DNA of 64,000 nucleotides from Amphiura filiformis (taxonomy: Eukaryota > Echinodermata > Ophiuroidea > Amphilepidida > Amphiuridae): positions 6,557,432 to 6,621,431 of the forward strand of contig NC_092629.1 in NCBI RefSeq assembly GCF_039555335.1, in the 5' to 3' direction. A program made the position numbers and the translations under genes. Every line of letters starts with the position of its first letter. The first letter of the stretch is position 1. Under the pieces are notes generated by a model that was not told the origin of the DNA, made no database searches, and worked only from the letters and a program-made list of their open reading frames with translations. Shown here piece by piece: positions 1 through 10,829 of the stretch.

Positions 1-1237
1 GCAACAAAATGATAAGGAACATCCCTGGCAAAAAATGTCAAAGCTGAGATCTACATGTAGCATAGCAATGGACTCTAGGTTCAAATGTGTAGCCTATTTT
101 GTGTTTACATGTAGGCCTACTATCACGAGTGTGTAAATTCAAAGCTAGAGTTCTTGAATTTTGCATGAAAAAAGGGCAAAGTTTTTTTAGAATGTCGAAT
201 AGGGGCAAAAATATTTTGGCATGTCGAAAGGGAGACTGGGTGTGCGAGCAAAGATTTTTGGCATGTTGAAAGGGGCAGACCATGATTTTGGGAATTCACC
301 TTAGGCCTAGGGTACCCGGTACACATACATTTTCACAGCCCTTTAGTTTTACTTTAGGTGGCTGTAAAAAAGTCCCCCACCCCCCATAGGCATGATGTTT
401 GGTTGGGCAAAAAGAGGGGCAAGCAATTTTTGTCACAGCAAAGGGAGGAGAAAGATTTTGACAAGTCAAAGCGGAGGGCATGAGACTTTTGGCACACATT
501 CATGAGGTACCAGGAACTTTTTAATTACCGGTATTAAAATTTAAAATGCGGTCTAAAAGGCTTTTCTTTCATAGGATTAGGAAAACAAGGCAAATGTTCA
601 AAATCTGAAGTTTGCATAATTTAGCATTAATCTATTTAACTATTTAAGGTTTCAAAATTCAAATTGGGCTCCCAAATATTTCACAAGCAAGCAGGGTCGT
701 AAGCTAGAGGGGAGTGCATGACTCCCCCAATACACAATTTTTGACAGCAAAAATTGACTGTTGTCATGTCATCAAAACCATGTGATTGTTGGCAACTGTA
801 GTGAAAGCTATGTGATTGTCGGCAAATTGCAAGACCGTTACCCCCTCCCCCACTTTTTAGATTCTTGAGCGCCGTCCTGGCTAAAAAAAAATTGGGTCTA
901 CAATTTACAAAATATTTTGCGTCGGCAAAACATGCTGAGGCCTATACCCCGAATCATATTGGTCTAGCGACACCCTTGGGGCAAGCAATTTTGGTAGGCT
1001 GAGAGGGGGGAGAGGTTCTCTTGGCAGGCCAAAAGGGGGTGGGGTACACATTTTAAGCATGCCATTTTGCAATTTGCCCAGATTAGTTTTACACATGTAT
1101 GATTCAAATTCATAAGTCTTCAAACATTGAAGACCGAATTCTACATCGGTCGGTGGATGTAAATCAGACATTATAAATCCCTGTATTGATCTGACATTAC
1201 ACTTTGAACATCTCTTTCCAGAACACAGATAGTCACC
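1..1237. other. Upstream flank of the SRA gene, repeat-rich
   Basis: No gene is recognised here. Positions about 150-490 and 690-1060 hold degenerate G-rich/C-rich repeats built around GGCAAGCAATTTTTGGC-like phrases; related sequence recurs at 36887-37100 and 40108-40510. A pyrimidine tract ending in CAG lies at about 1212-1221, just before the ATG at 1238. This suggests that the start codon sits in the second exon, with a 5'UTR intron upstream. Confidence 0.5.
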
Positions 1238-1330
1238 ATGCCTGCCGAGTTATCAGCGTATGAGAGGCAACGTCTCAAGAACATTGCAGAGAACAGGAAA
1301 GTTCTTGAACAATTGGGCATATTCAAACCA
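1238..1330 (+). CDS. SRA gene exon 1 (start codon)
   Basis: ATG in the context CACCATGC opens a 31-codon exon ending CCA|GTAAGT (phase 0). It encodes a charged amphipathic segment with the core YERQRLKNIAENRKVLEQLG. A similar helix occurs at the N-terminus of WDR76-type proteins; this link is from memory and weak. Confidence 0.85.
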
Positions 1331-3803
1331 GTAAGTTGTGTGAGAAGTTCATTAATGCTCTGAGTGCTACATTGTAGGCATAGGCTTCAACAGAAGTTTT
1401 GAGATATTTTCTCTAAATAGTGGTGGGTTAAGGGATCTAAAATGAGCGTTTATTGCGTTTCGACAGTATTTTTTGTGGGACATGAGAGCACCTCGGGCCT
1501 ATCAGATTGCATTCTGAATCTGAAGCATGTCTTTCTGATATCAAATAATTTTCATTTTTTTAAATCACAATATAATACAAATTATATGACAAATTATAAA
1601 AATTTGATATTTTTCAAATTTTTGATATAACAGTCCTCGAAGTAAATTATATAAATCTAATGATATATTCTTAAATTGTATGTAGCAGGGAGGAAAAGCC
1701 GACGGTCAATTGAAAATTTTGACCTTTCATATTGAAGATATGGATTTTTTTCCCAAAAAGACCTAATTTTTTTTGGTGTTTTGGGAAAAAAATCCATATC
1801 TTCAATACTGAAGTCAAAATTTTCAATTGATCGTCGGCTTTTCATCCCACCTACATACACTTTAAGTATAAATCATCAGATTTATAAAGTTTACTTCAAG
1901 TACTGTTAAATATCAAAAATATCAATTTTAATGATTTGCCATAAAATGTGTATTAAATTGCTAATTTCAAAAAATCAAAATTATTTGATATCAGAATGAC
2001 ATTCTTCGTATTCAGAATGCAATTCGATATGTCTGATGCTCTGATGTCCCAAAATAAATACTGTCCAACGTTCATACCCCAGCCCTTAAGGAATCCTGAT
2101 GTTCAAATTTCTTAGGGAACAGGCTTATTTGATGCAACTCATTTTTTGGCCGATTTGGATGAAAATGGTGTCAAAATGCTCAGGAGATCATACTGCATCA
2201 AATAAGCATGTTCCCTAAGAAATATGAAACATCACCCTTTTTAAAAGGCTGTTTAACCTACCCCTACTCTAAATATCAAAAGCTATCTCAAGAACCACTG
2301 AACCAATACTATGCTTGTTTGTACTCATTTTAATGCATTTTCATGCGGATTCCAAATATGATCATAAAAATGTATAATTCTGACATGTTTGAATTTTTAA
2401 AGACATTTTAAAACTTGTTATCTGCGTCGACACCCACATGGAGAGAGTTCATTCATTAAACAAGTTTCTTTTATGTATCTGATCCAGAAAATACACTCAG
2501 CAACCACTGAACGTCTTTTTCAACACTTGATAAGAAATGAAGTGTGTTTTGATGCTCAGAACAACAAAATGCAAAGGAAGTTGAATACCAGTACTACTAT
2601 TGGCTATATCTTAAAATCAATATTCCCTACATCCAACAGATTCCAACTCATTTTGCTTGATTTGTGCTTCTATTTCCATGCATACAGTTTAAGGCAAACA
2701 ATGTGTTCCAGAAGCCAGTGAAGAGGAAGCGGCCAACAGAGAACACTGCAAGGAAAGCAAGGAAGGTTGAGGAAGTGAATATTGATGACCAAGGTAGCAA
2801 TTATGCACTGGGAAGAAGGAAATCAAGGAGGCTGCAAGGACAGGTAAAGGACTGCCTTGTGCAATTTTAATTATCATGTATTTCATATTATTGTTTTATA
2901 ATTCAGGCTCAGCATGCTTCTTAAGGCGTGAGAATTTTACTTTCTTAAAAAAGGAATTTCTTTTTGTGGAGCCCAAATTAATATTCCTTCTTATGCATGT
3001 CTTTCATGAATGGACATGAGGTAATATTGTGATAATACCTCAAATTTAATATATAAAGTTAATTTTACAGTGTATCTCATCACAATTAGATGACGACAAC
3101 AATAAAAAATCAAAGATACAACGGTATGTGAAACAGGCGACGATTGAGTGCGTAAGTGTTAGAAAAGATTTCTGCGGAGTGTAAAATGATATGTCAAATC
3201 ATTTTTAAAAATCTGACAGAAATAATAATATTATGGCTTTAATTATATTATAATTGAAACAATTGTTAAATTGCAGACTGCCCCTAGCAAGGCTGATGTT
3301 GATGAAGCGTTGAACAAAGCAGAAACAGATGCAGATGCCGATTATAAACCCAAACCAGTCAAAAGAGAAAACTCGTTTGGTGTTATTCCAGGTAGGTTTA
3401 TGTAATAATTCTTTTTCCTCACTCCTGATTCTAGAAGAATACAGCTTCATACACTCCTAGATAGTGAGAACCAATCAGAGCAATCGTTAGTAAATTACTA
3501 GCCATGCATAAATGTTGTATAATTGCAAAGGCGCGCACTCCCTCCGCGTAGTACGTGCAGTGCTTTCGGAAGCATTCATTTTTTATGTAAAACTGTATTT
3601 TTTATCTGTGAGGTGCACCGACAGTCCCCCTTGGGGATTTTGTCGGTGGGCCTCTCACTGGTGTTATTGTTACTCTTGCCATTCTAATGTTGTTTGTATA
3701 ATTTTTAAGTTAAAATCATATATTGTAAATTAAGTTTGGTAGTTTTTAAATCTGTAAAGCGCATTGAGGAATCTGAGATTCACAATGCGCTATATAAATG
3801 CTG

Positions 3804-3834
<31 letters not shown>

Positions 3835-6800
3835 TAAGATATTTTCTAGCAATATCAAGAGCTATTACCAGAACCACTGAACCAATACTTTGCTTGTTTG
3901 TACTCATTTTAATGCATTTTTCATGCTGATTACAAATATGGTCATGAAAAGATACAATTTCTTAATTTTTGAATAATTTTTTTTAAAACTTGTCTGCAGT
4001 CGAGAACTGGTTGGAGAGAGTTAAACAACAAATTTAAAATGGTCGTCATTGTTCTTTGTATGTTCTCAGGTGTGGAAGTAGGAACCCACTGGTACATGCG
4101 ATTGGACTGCTCAAAAGATGGTATCCATAGACCAACAGTTGCTGGTATCCATGGAAACGAGCAGGAGGGGTGCTACTCAGTTGCATTGTCAGGAGGTTAC
4201 GAGGATGATTTGGATCTCGGAGAATGCTTTACATTCACTGGAGAAGGTGAGGTAGAGTGGGAGGGGGGCACTCAATCCCAATGTGTTGTAGGGTGGGGGT
4301 ATCTCAATCCCAATGTGTTGTGGGGGTGCGATGACAGCACTTCCATTCTGTTGTGGGGGTGGGGTGATAGCACTCAATCCCAATGTGTTGTGGGGTGGGG
4401 GCACTCAATCCCAATGTGTTGTGGGGGTGGGGACACTCCCGATGTGTTGTGACCGTGGGGGAACTCAATCCCAATGTATTGGTGAGGGACCACTCAAACC
4501 CAATTTTGTGGGAAAGTGTATGATTTAAACATTGAGAAACGTGTTAGGGTCCTTCCAAATTTCAGGCTTCATTGCCTAAAAGGGTAGGCTAATAGCACAA
4601 TGTAAAATAGGCCTGCAAGTTTCTGTTTAGGGTACGAAATTCAGTGATGGGTCTAGATTATACTCCTTTTTTGCCTGGCTGAATTTTACAGTTTCTTTAT
4701 GTTTCTTTATATTTACAAAATTCTTTATTATAAAACTGGTCAGTGAAATGTTCCTGTTTCAAAGAAAAAGTGATGGAAATCGTCAATTTCCATGCCATAG
4801 CATGTCAGCTCTAAACAGTGTATAAAACTGGTATTATATTTGTGACCAGGCAAGTCACTCTAGTTAGACTTTTTCCTCTCATTTTTTGCCATCATTTTAT
4901 AACCATTGAATTTGACAAATCTTTTCTAGGTGGTAGAGATCTAAAGGGCACCAAGGCTAATCCTAAGAACTTAAGGACAGCACCACAGTCTAAGGACCAG
5001 ACCCTAACAAGAGGTAAGTACTTGATTAATCTTTCCTAGGTGGTAGTAATTTGAAGGGCACCAAGTCTAGGTGGTAGTGATTTAAGGGCACCAAGTCTAG
5101 GTGGTAGTGATTTGAAGGGCACCAAGTCTAGGTGGTAGTGATTTGAAGGGCACCAAGTCTAGGTGGTAGTGATTTGAAGAGCACCAAGTCTAGGTGGTAG
5201 TGATTTGAAGGGCACCAAGTCTAGGTGGTAGTGATTTGAAGGGCACCAAGTCTAGGTGGTAGTGATTCGAAAGGCACCAAGTCTAGGTGGTAGTGATTTG
5301 AAAGGCACCAAGTCTAGGTGGTAGTGATTTGAAGGGCACCAAGTCTAGGTGGTAGTGATTTAAGGGCACCAAGTCTATGTGATAGTGATTTGAAAGGCAC
5401 CAAGTCTAGGTGGTAGTGATTTGAAAGGCACCAAGTCTAGGTGGTAGTGATTCGAAAGGAACCAAGTCTAGGTGGTAGTGATTTGAAGGGCACCAAGTCT
5501 AGGTGGTAGTGATTTAAGGGCACCAAGTCTAGGTGGTAGTGATTTAAGGGCACCAAGTCTAGGTGGTAGTGATTTGAAAGGCACCAAGTCTAGGTGGTAG
5601 TGATTCGAAAGACACCAAGTCTAGGTGGTAGTGATTTGAAGGGCACCAAGTCTAGGTGGTAGTGATTCGAAGGCACCAAGTCTAGGTGGTAGTGATTCAA
5701 AAGGCACCAAGTCTAGGTGGTAGTGATTTGAAGGGCACCAAGTCTAGGTGGTAGTGATTCGAAAGGCACCAAGTCTAGGTGGTAGTGATTCGAAAGGAAC
5801 CAAGTCTAGGTGGTAGTGATTTAGGCACCAAGTCTAGGTGGTAGTGATTTGAAAGGCACCAAGTCTAGGTGGTAGTGATTCGAAAGGCACCAAGTCTAGG
5901 TGGTAGTGATTTGAAGGGCACTAAGTCTAGGTGGTAGTGATTCGAAAGGCACCAAGTCTAGGTGGTAGTGATTTGAAGGGCACCAAGTCTAGGTGGTAGT
6001 GATTTGAAGGGCACCAAGTCTAGGTGGTAGTGATTTGAAGGGCACCAAGTCTAGGTGGTAGTGATTTGAAGGGCACCAAGTCTAGGTGGTAGTGATTTGA
6101 AGGGCACCAAGTCTAGGTGGTAGTGATTTGAAGGGCACCAAGTCTAAGCCGACATGGGCATGTGCACAGTACCCTGATTATTGCCTGAAACGGTCCAGGG
6201 AATGCAATCTCACGTGGCTTGTTCAACAAATGAGGTTCTGAAATTTTATGATATGATTCAATAGACCAATCATAACCCCACTTCTGTATTTAGCAGTACA
6301 TATGCGATATCAAAACAAAAAATGGTGCAGTGATTTTTTCGTTGAAAATTTGACTCCTATACCACCCTTTACAAAAATGCAAAGCCTCCTGGGTATTCAA
6401 CTATTCATTAGAGAATTATACAGTGTGGTTGTAAATCTTCAGGCCTAGAAATCTGTGGCAGTGCGGGCGAATCCATTTGCGAGAATCCCTGATTCACGCA
6501 AATCTACATCCCACTCCACAATGAAAAAAAAAATACTGCCCTCATACATGTACAGTCTGATTTAGTCATCCAAGATGGCAGCTCATGAAACATCGGCATG
6601 CAACCGATGACTGTTTTTGCTGTTAAAATGCCCTCTCAAATCAGTATTATTATACAAATTATTAATGATTTAAATAAATTATACCATAATTCGCCTATTT
6701 TGGGGGTTCAGTTGCTTAAATAATGAAGTATAAATAGTCAAATCGGGACTCAAGCTGGGTACTTTTTGTTTTCTTTCTATACACTGCCAATGCACTACGC

Positions 6801-9800
6801 GAATCCATATGAATTCGCCGGGTTGATGTTTTACAAGAATCTTTGCGTGAATCGATTCGCGTCGGATTTCTGAGCCTGTGTCACTACCTCGCCAAGTTAA
6901 AAAATAGTTTAGTAATTTTAACCAATTCATTTCTCTGTTATAATGCAGGTAATATGGCTCTCAGTAAGAATGTAGAGAATCGTCGTCCTGTGAGAGTGAT
7001 CCGTGGGTTTAAACTCCATAGCCCGTTTGCCCCTGACGAAGGATATCGTTATGACGGTAAGCCAACAGCAAGAGTATGTATACTCCTTTTCATCAGCTTG
7101 TAATTGGCATGACTCAACACTGTGGATTGATATAGAATGGTGTACACACAGCTGGGCACAGCACCTAGGTGAACTGCGCTTTATGACTTAACGCGGCTGT
7201 AAGTTGGGACTTTATTGACTCGCCAGTTACAAAAACCGAATATATTTGCGCCTATTACGAGCTGATCATAGTATAGTAGTATGAATATTTAGAATTTTCA
7301 TCCATTAAGTGGTAGGTTTAAGGCAGAGCTTCCCAAACTGTGGATCGCAAACACTTCTTCAGGGGGTGGTGGTGGACCTTGATAGATTCACCTCTTTATT
7401 AGAGGAATTAAGCCTCCAGCATACTTTCCTGCCGCTTGCCGCTGCGGCAAGCGGCAGGGCGTTTCAACCAATGACAAGCCTTGATTGTGTCCGTTTGTCT
7501 GCAATACGCGTGCACCACGCCGCTCAGCGGCAAGCGGCAGGGTAGTATGAAACCAGCATCAGTGCAACTTTTTTTGTCTGTCATCACCTTGCAAGGTGTG
7601 CATCAAAGTGCAGGGTACGCTGGGTACCAAATAAGCAGGCATACATAGTCTCTGTAAGTAACCACAATTGTATTATCCTGTGTGTCACGCCATATTTTTC
7701 CCATGAAATTGAGATCACAAATTTGAGAAGGTGCGCCTGAAGGCCAGTGTATAGATGAACGTTATGTGTGCGTTTCTTACGTGATGTCAATTTGGTCAAG
7801 CACCTTGAAGCGTAATGAAATGTTCCGAGGGTATAGAATTAAGCTGAATATCAGAGGAGATATGTTACGCTTCCCATAAGGCATACCTGCCAACTACTCC
7901 GATTTTCAGCGGAGTTACTCCGATTTCACGAAGTTTTAAACCCCGAAAATCGGAGTACTCCGATTTTCTGAAGAAAAAAAAAAATTTAAAAAAAAAAAAA
8001 AATTTTTTAAAATAATTTTTTTAATTTCTTTTCTTAAGTTTTCGGCGACTTTGGAGAACCACTGGACCTATTCTGAAGCGCTAGGATCATTCACAGTTAA
8101 TTTGAAAACAATTGGAAAAAATTACAAAAAAATTACAGTTTGTTATCTTTAATATGCAAACCACTAACTAATGTTTACCTCTTCATCTAGCACATATTAT
8201 TATAAAATGCATGGAAAACCAATGCATGTATAATCAAGGCTTATATTAAGCAGGCACCCAGGCTCTTTTTACCCCATGGTTGCCAGGTTTTGGCTCCTGG
8301 TGTGTCCAATATTTTACACTACAAACTATAGGACCAGGAGCCATCTTTTGGACCAGGAGCTCATTTTAGCTCCTGGTCCAAGCATACTTAATATAAGGCA
8401 TGTGTATAATATTGTGATAGATGAAGAGGTAAACATTAGTTAGTGGTTCCAAATTAAAGATAACAAACTGTAATTTTTTTGTAATGTTTTCCAATTTTTT
8501 TTTCAAATCATCTGTGAATGATCCTAGCACTTCAGAATACATCTAGTGTTTCTCCAAAGTCAACAAAAACTTTGACATGTTTTTTGTTAAATGGATTTTT
8601 TTTCTGAATAATTTTTTAACTTTGTATTGTGCATCATATCAGTGTCCTATCAGTCACTTAGGCCCTGTTATAAAGCCAAAAAATCGCTTCAACGAATGAT
8701 CGTTTTGTACAAAAGTATAGGAAACTGCATTTTAAAAGCACATTTTCTGTGTGAAGGAAGCATATTTTTCAAACTTATAAAAACAGGTCCCAGAATGTTT
8801 TTTCACATTTTTATCAAAGGTTGTAGTCATTAAATATGTGTTGGAATTGTTGCTAGCAAAGTGTATAAAAGCCTAGGGCTTCATTTTCACCTTGTTGTTT
8901 TTCTATAAAATGTGTCTAATGTGAAGGGGCTCATAAGGGTTTTTACAGTGTAGAAACCCTCTAGCTTTGGGGGGCTTCGCCCCCTCAACCCCCACCGGGG
9001 CTTTGCCCCTGGACCCCACCAAGGGCCCTTAAGCGGGCCCCTGGACCCCCCGCCGTCAGAGGCGATACTACAGGCGCTTCGCGCCCTACGTTCGCCATGT
9101 ACTCTGTTGTCTAGGTTTTCAATGTTGGCAGGTATGCCATAAGGTATTTCTCCCATTTCAATTTTCTTTAGTGATTTGCTATCTAGTGCAACATGGGTCG
9201 ATAGTTAGTGAAAAAATGTACCTCAATGAACAGAGCACATTTAAATCATGGAAAATATGTTTAGTTCTTGACTATCGACCTATGTTTAAAATGAAAACAA
9301 AAGGAACCAGTACAAAGTAGTTGATTGTCATTTGATGAAATGAGGGATGTATCATGTTGTAAAGGATTCAGGGAAGGATAAGATGAAGAGACTCGTCAGG
9401 TGTGTGGATCAAAGCAGATGTATGTGTACTCACAATAATATTTTGTCCATCTCATTAGAGGACTTTCATCAGATCTGATCAAATGGTCAATTTTTTCCTT
9501 GAGGCACTGAGAGGAAGGTACTTAACATCCGAGTATAGTCGCATATATTTTAAAGACTATGAAAGTTATCAATAACCAGTTTTTCTTGAGAAAGAATATA
9601 ATCGGATGATCAAATCTGTTGACGTCCTCCGAAAAATGGACAAACTGTTATTTAATGTTAGTAAACATCAAATGGATTTGATATAATTGAATGGGAAATT
9701 TTTGTCATAGAAATTCAAAATATTTTAAGCATTAACAGAATCTTTGCACTTTTTTATTTACATTTTACCTTAGGATTGTACACTGTGGAGAAGTTCTGGT

Positions 9801-10359
9801 TTACCACAGGTTTGTCCGGACACGGAGTCTACAAATTTGCGCTCCAGCGGATCAAAGACCAAGCGTCCCCACCATGGGAAATCCGAGACAGCGAAGACGG
9901 ATCAGAGAGTGGATATGGAGGAAGTCAACCAGACAAGAAAAAAGAAGTAAGCTTATGTCATTAAAAAAGCAATGGTAACATTTGCTGAGGACGCTGCCTT
10001 CAAATTTTTGACAAAATTCACATTTTTACTTGCATGATTGTAATGTACTTTAATGAACTAACATAAAAGGGGGTCTTACCCATCACCTCCAAAGTGGGAA
10101 TGCCCCTCCCGGGTCTAATCTATGTGGATATATTTATACAGATTTTAATTTCTACACGTTTTGCCCCTAGGACAACAACAACCTAAGTGACACATCCAGT
10201 GATAGGTCATCGAGCATAGGGAGCCCAGCAAAGGAACTCCCACTTCAAGACAACTTGACCAAGAACAACTCTGAAACAGACGCTGCAACTCAAGATGCCA
10301 CCACCACCGAGTCGGGGAATGACACAAAATCTGAGGAAGATATTGAGAAGGATGAGTAA
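1238..10359 (+). CDS. SRA/YDG-domain protein (UHRF-like, no RING), nine exons
   Basis: Exons 1238-1330, 2688-2843, 3071-3151, 3277-3391, 4070-4246, 4930-5013, 6949-7056, 9774-9946 and 10171-10359 join with matching phases (0,0,0,1,1,1,1,0) and GT-AG borders into 391 residues with a TAA stop. Residues about 1-30 form a charged helix with a YERQRLKNI core. Residues 30-150 are basic and low complexity. The SRA domain spans about 148-290 and shows HRPTVAGIHG, GGYEDDLDLGECFTFTG, GGRDLKG and RPVRVIRG blocks, then YTVEKFWF. The tail is acidic and Ser/Thr/Asn-rich. SRA domains bind hemi- or modified-cytosine DNA (UHRF1, SUVH). There is no ubiquitin-like, Tudor, PHD or RING module, so this is not a UHRF1 orthologue by architecture. 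A reader role in the nucleus is inference. Confidence 0.9.
1426..2092. mobile_element. Palindromic MITE in SRA intron 1
   Basis: The arms 1426-1640 and 1870-2092 are inverted copies sharing GACAGTATTTTTTGTGGGAC and GCATTCTGAA. A strong inner hairpin (1690-1855) pairs GAAAATTTTGACCTTTCATA-like arms. One arm of the same family is present at 42669-42812. Confidence 0.8.
2092..2235. mobile_element. Small inverted-repeat element
   Basis: TTCTTAGGGAACAGGCTTAT and its reverse complement near 2200-2222 enclose TGCTCAGGAGATCAT. A relative with GATGATCTCCTGAGCATTTT lies at 17440-17600. Confidence 0.65.
2688..2843 (+). CDS. SRA gene exon 2 (basic linker)
   Basis: A phase 0-0 exon of 52 codons between ACAG and GTAAAG. 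It is rich in Lys/Arg, with KRKRP and GRRKSRRLQG patches that look like nuclear localisation or DNA-contact segments. Confidence 0.8.
3071..3151 (+). CDS. SRA gene exon 3
   Basis: A phase 0-0 exon of 27 codons between TTACAG and GTAAGT, encoding a polar segment with DDDNNKKSK. It has no recognised fold. It is supported by frame continuity with exons 2 and 4. Confidence 0.65.
3277..3391 (+). CDS. SRA gene exon 4
   Basis: The acceptor TTGCAG and donor GTAGGT enclose 115 nt ending in phase 1. The exon ends in FGVIPG, which runs into GVEVGTHW of exon 5. This matches the IPG-x-PVG entry of SRA domains. Confidence 0.8.
3540..3836 (+). mobile_element. Retroposon 3' end with ATT tail
   Basis: The block ends TAAAGCGCATTGAGGAATCT, then GCGCTATATAAATGC and an (ATT)n tract. 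This is the typical 3' tail of a LINE/SINE in marine invertebrates. It lies in SRA intron 4. Confidence 0.65.
4070..4246 (+). CDS. SRA gene exon 5 (base-flipping half of SRA)
   Basis: A 177-nt phase 1-1 exon with the SRA signatures HRPTVAGIHG and LSGGYEDDLDLGECFTFTG. By alignment with human UHRF1, Tyr466 and Asp469 of the flipped-base pocket are kept, and Tyr478 is a Phe. Confidence 0.92.
4262..4505 (+). repeat. Degenerate G-rich minisatellite in SRA intron 5
   Basis: Irregular units of about 30 bp containing CAATCCCAATGTGTTGTGGG, repeated roughly seven times directly after the donor of exon 5. Confidence 0.8.
4930..5013 (+). CDS. SRA gene exon 6 (NKR-finger region)
   Basis: An 84-nt phase 1-1 exon encoding GGRDLKGTKANPKN and then PQSKDQTLTRG. 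It aligns with UHRF1 around GGRDLSGNKR. The finger residues Asn489 and Arg491 are replaced by Thr and Ala. This exon's acceptor edge seeded the minisatellite in the following intron. Confidence 0.9.
5033..6146 (+). repeat. 31-bp minisatellite copied from the acceptor edge of SRA exon 6
   Basis: About 36 tandem units of TAGGTGGTAGTGATTTGAAG followed by GGCACCAAGTC. The unit matches the exon 6 boundary at 4926-4961 (CTAG, then GTGGTAGAGATCTAAAGGGC, then ACCAAG). The first unit still has the pyrimidine tract CTTTCCTAG. Variants (GATTCGAAAG, a deleted G) are spread through the array. It fills much of intron 6. Confidence 0.95.
6949..7056 (+). CDS. SRA gene exon 7
   Basis: A 108-nt phase 1-1 exon (AATGCAG acceptor, GTAAGC donor). 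It encodes MALSKN, then RPVRVIRGFKLHSPFAPDEG and YRYDG, matching the UHRF1 NC-x9-GKPVRVVR and YAPAEGNRYDG blocks. Confidence 0.9.
7428..7458. repeat. Perfect 15-bp-arm palindrome, GC-rich
   Basis: CCTGCCGCTTGCCGC and its exact reverse complement are separated by one T. A further copy of the right arm with flanks lies at about 7522-7558, so the whole of 7412-7558 looks like a small inverted-repeat element in SRA intron 7. Confidence 0.75.
7882..9136. mobile_element. Non-autonomous hAT-like element with 8-bp target duplication
   Basis: The ends are CATACCTGCCAAC and GTTGGCAGGTATG, flanked on both sides by CCATAAGG (7874-7881 and 9137-9144). Inside, 8037-8240 and 8385-8575 form long inverted arms. 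No transposase frame is visible. An 8-bp duplication is the hAT superfamily hallmark. It lies in SRA intron 7. Confidence 0.85.
9774..9946 (+). CDS. SRA gene exon 8 (end of SRA domain)
   Basis: A 173-nt exon between CCTTAG and GTAAGC. It encodes LYTVEKFWFTTGLSGHGVYK and FALQRI, matching the UHRF1 [20 protein letters not shown] region, then an acidic Ser/Gly stretch. Confidence 0.9.
10171..10359 (+). CDS. SRA gene terminal exon
   Basis: Acceptor CCCCTAG, phase 0, 62 codons plus TAA. It encodes a low-complexity Asp/Ser/Thr/Asn/Glu tail ending SEEDIEKDE. Confidence 0.85.
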   Translation, partial: DNNNLSDTSSDRSSSIGSPAKELPLQDNLTKNNSETDAATQDATTTESGNDTKSEEDIEKDE

Positions 10360-10552
10360 GATGAGGAATGTGTAGTTAAGATTTTTTTGGAAAATTGACT
10401 TACCGATTTTGTAAAATTTGGTGGTCGTGCAGCTGTCATATATTAGCTGAATTTATACTTGATTGCTTTGAAATAGCGACTCGTTGGTGTATGAGGGGGA
10501 GAGAGGTATAGAACTTAATTTTGAATGCTTATAAATTATCACAAATGTCCCT

Positions 10553-10829
10553 ATAAGGCGACGAAAAAAGAAAACCCTGTTCTACGGGCCCGACCGACCC
10601 AGATATTGAACAAATTGGGAAAACAATTTTCCTGTACAAATGAATACCGACCCAAATTTCGACAATTTCAGGAACAATTTTTTTTTGTATTTTCTCAAAT
10701 TGCAAATATTTACAGATTTTTGTGATTTTTTGGGTCATTTCCAAAAAACAAAACAAAAAAAAGCCCGACCGACCCTACTTGAAAGGTCCGTCCGCCCGTA
10801 GAACAAGTTTTCTTTTTTTCGTCGCCTAA
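10553..10829. mobile_element. MITE with AGGCGACGAAAAAAG ends
   Basis: Terminal inverted repeats read AGGCGACGAAAAAAGAAAAC and its complement near 10806-10829; both arms share CTGTTCTACGGGC-type and CCGACCGACCC phrases. A second full copy is at 37610-37902 and a partial one at 14478-14612. Confidence 0.85.

Noticed and set aside
4039..4452. Continuous 137-codon frame around SRA exon 5
   Set aside because: Only 4070-4246 is exon. The downstream part is the GGGTGGGGG minisatellite after a clear GTGAGG donor.
5033..6146. 31-bp repeats as a CRISPR-like array
   Set aside because: There are no unique spacers, units are head to tail, and the locus is an intron of a eukaryotic gene.
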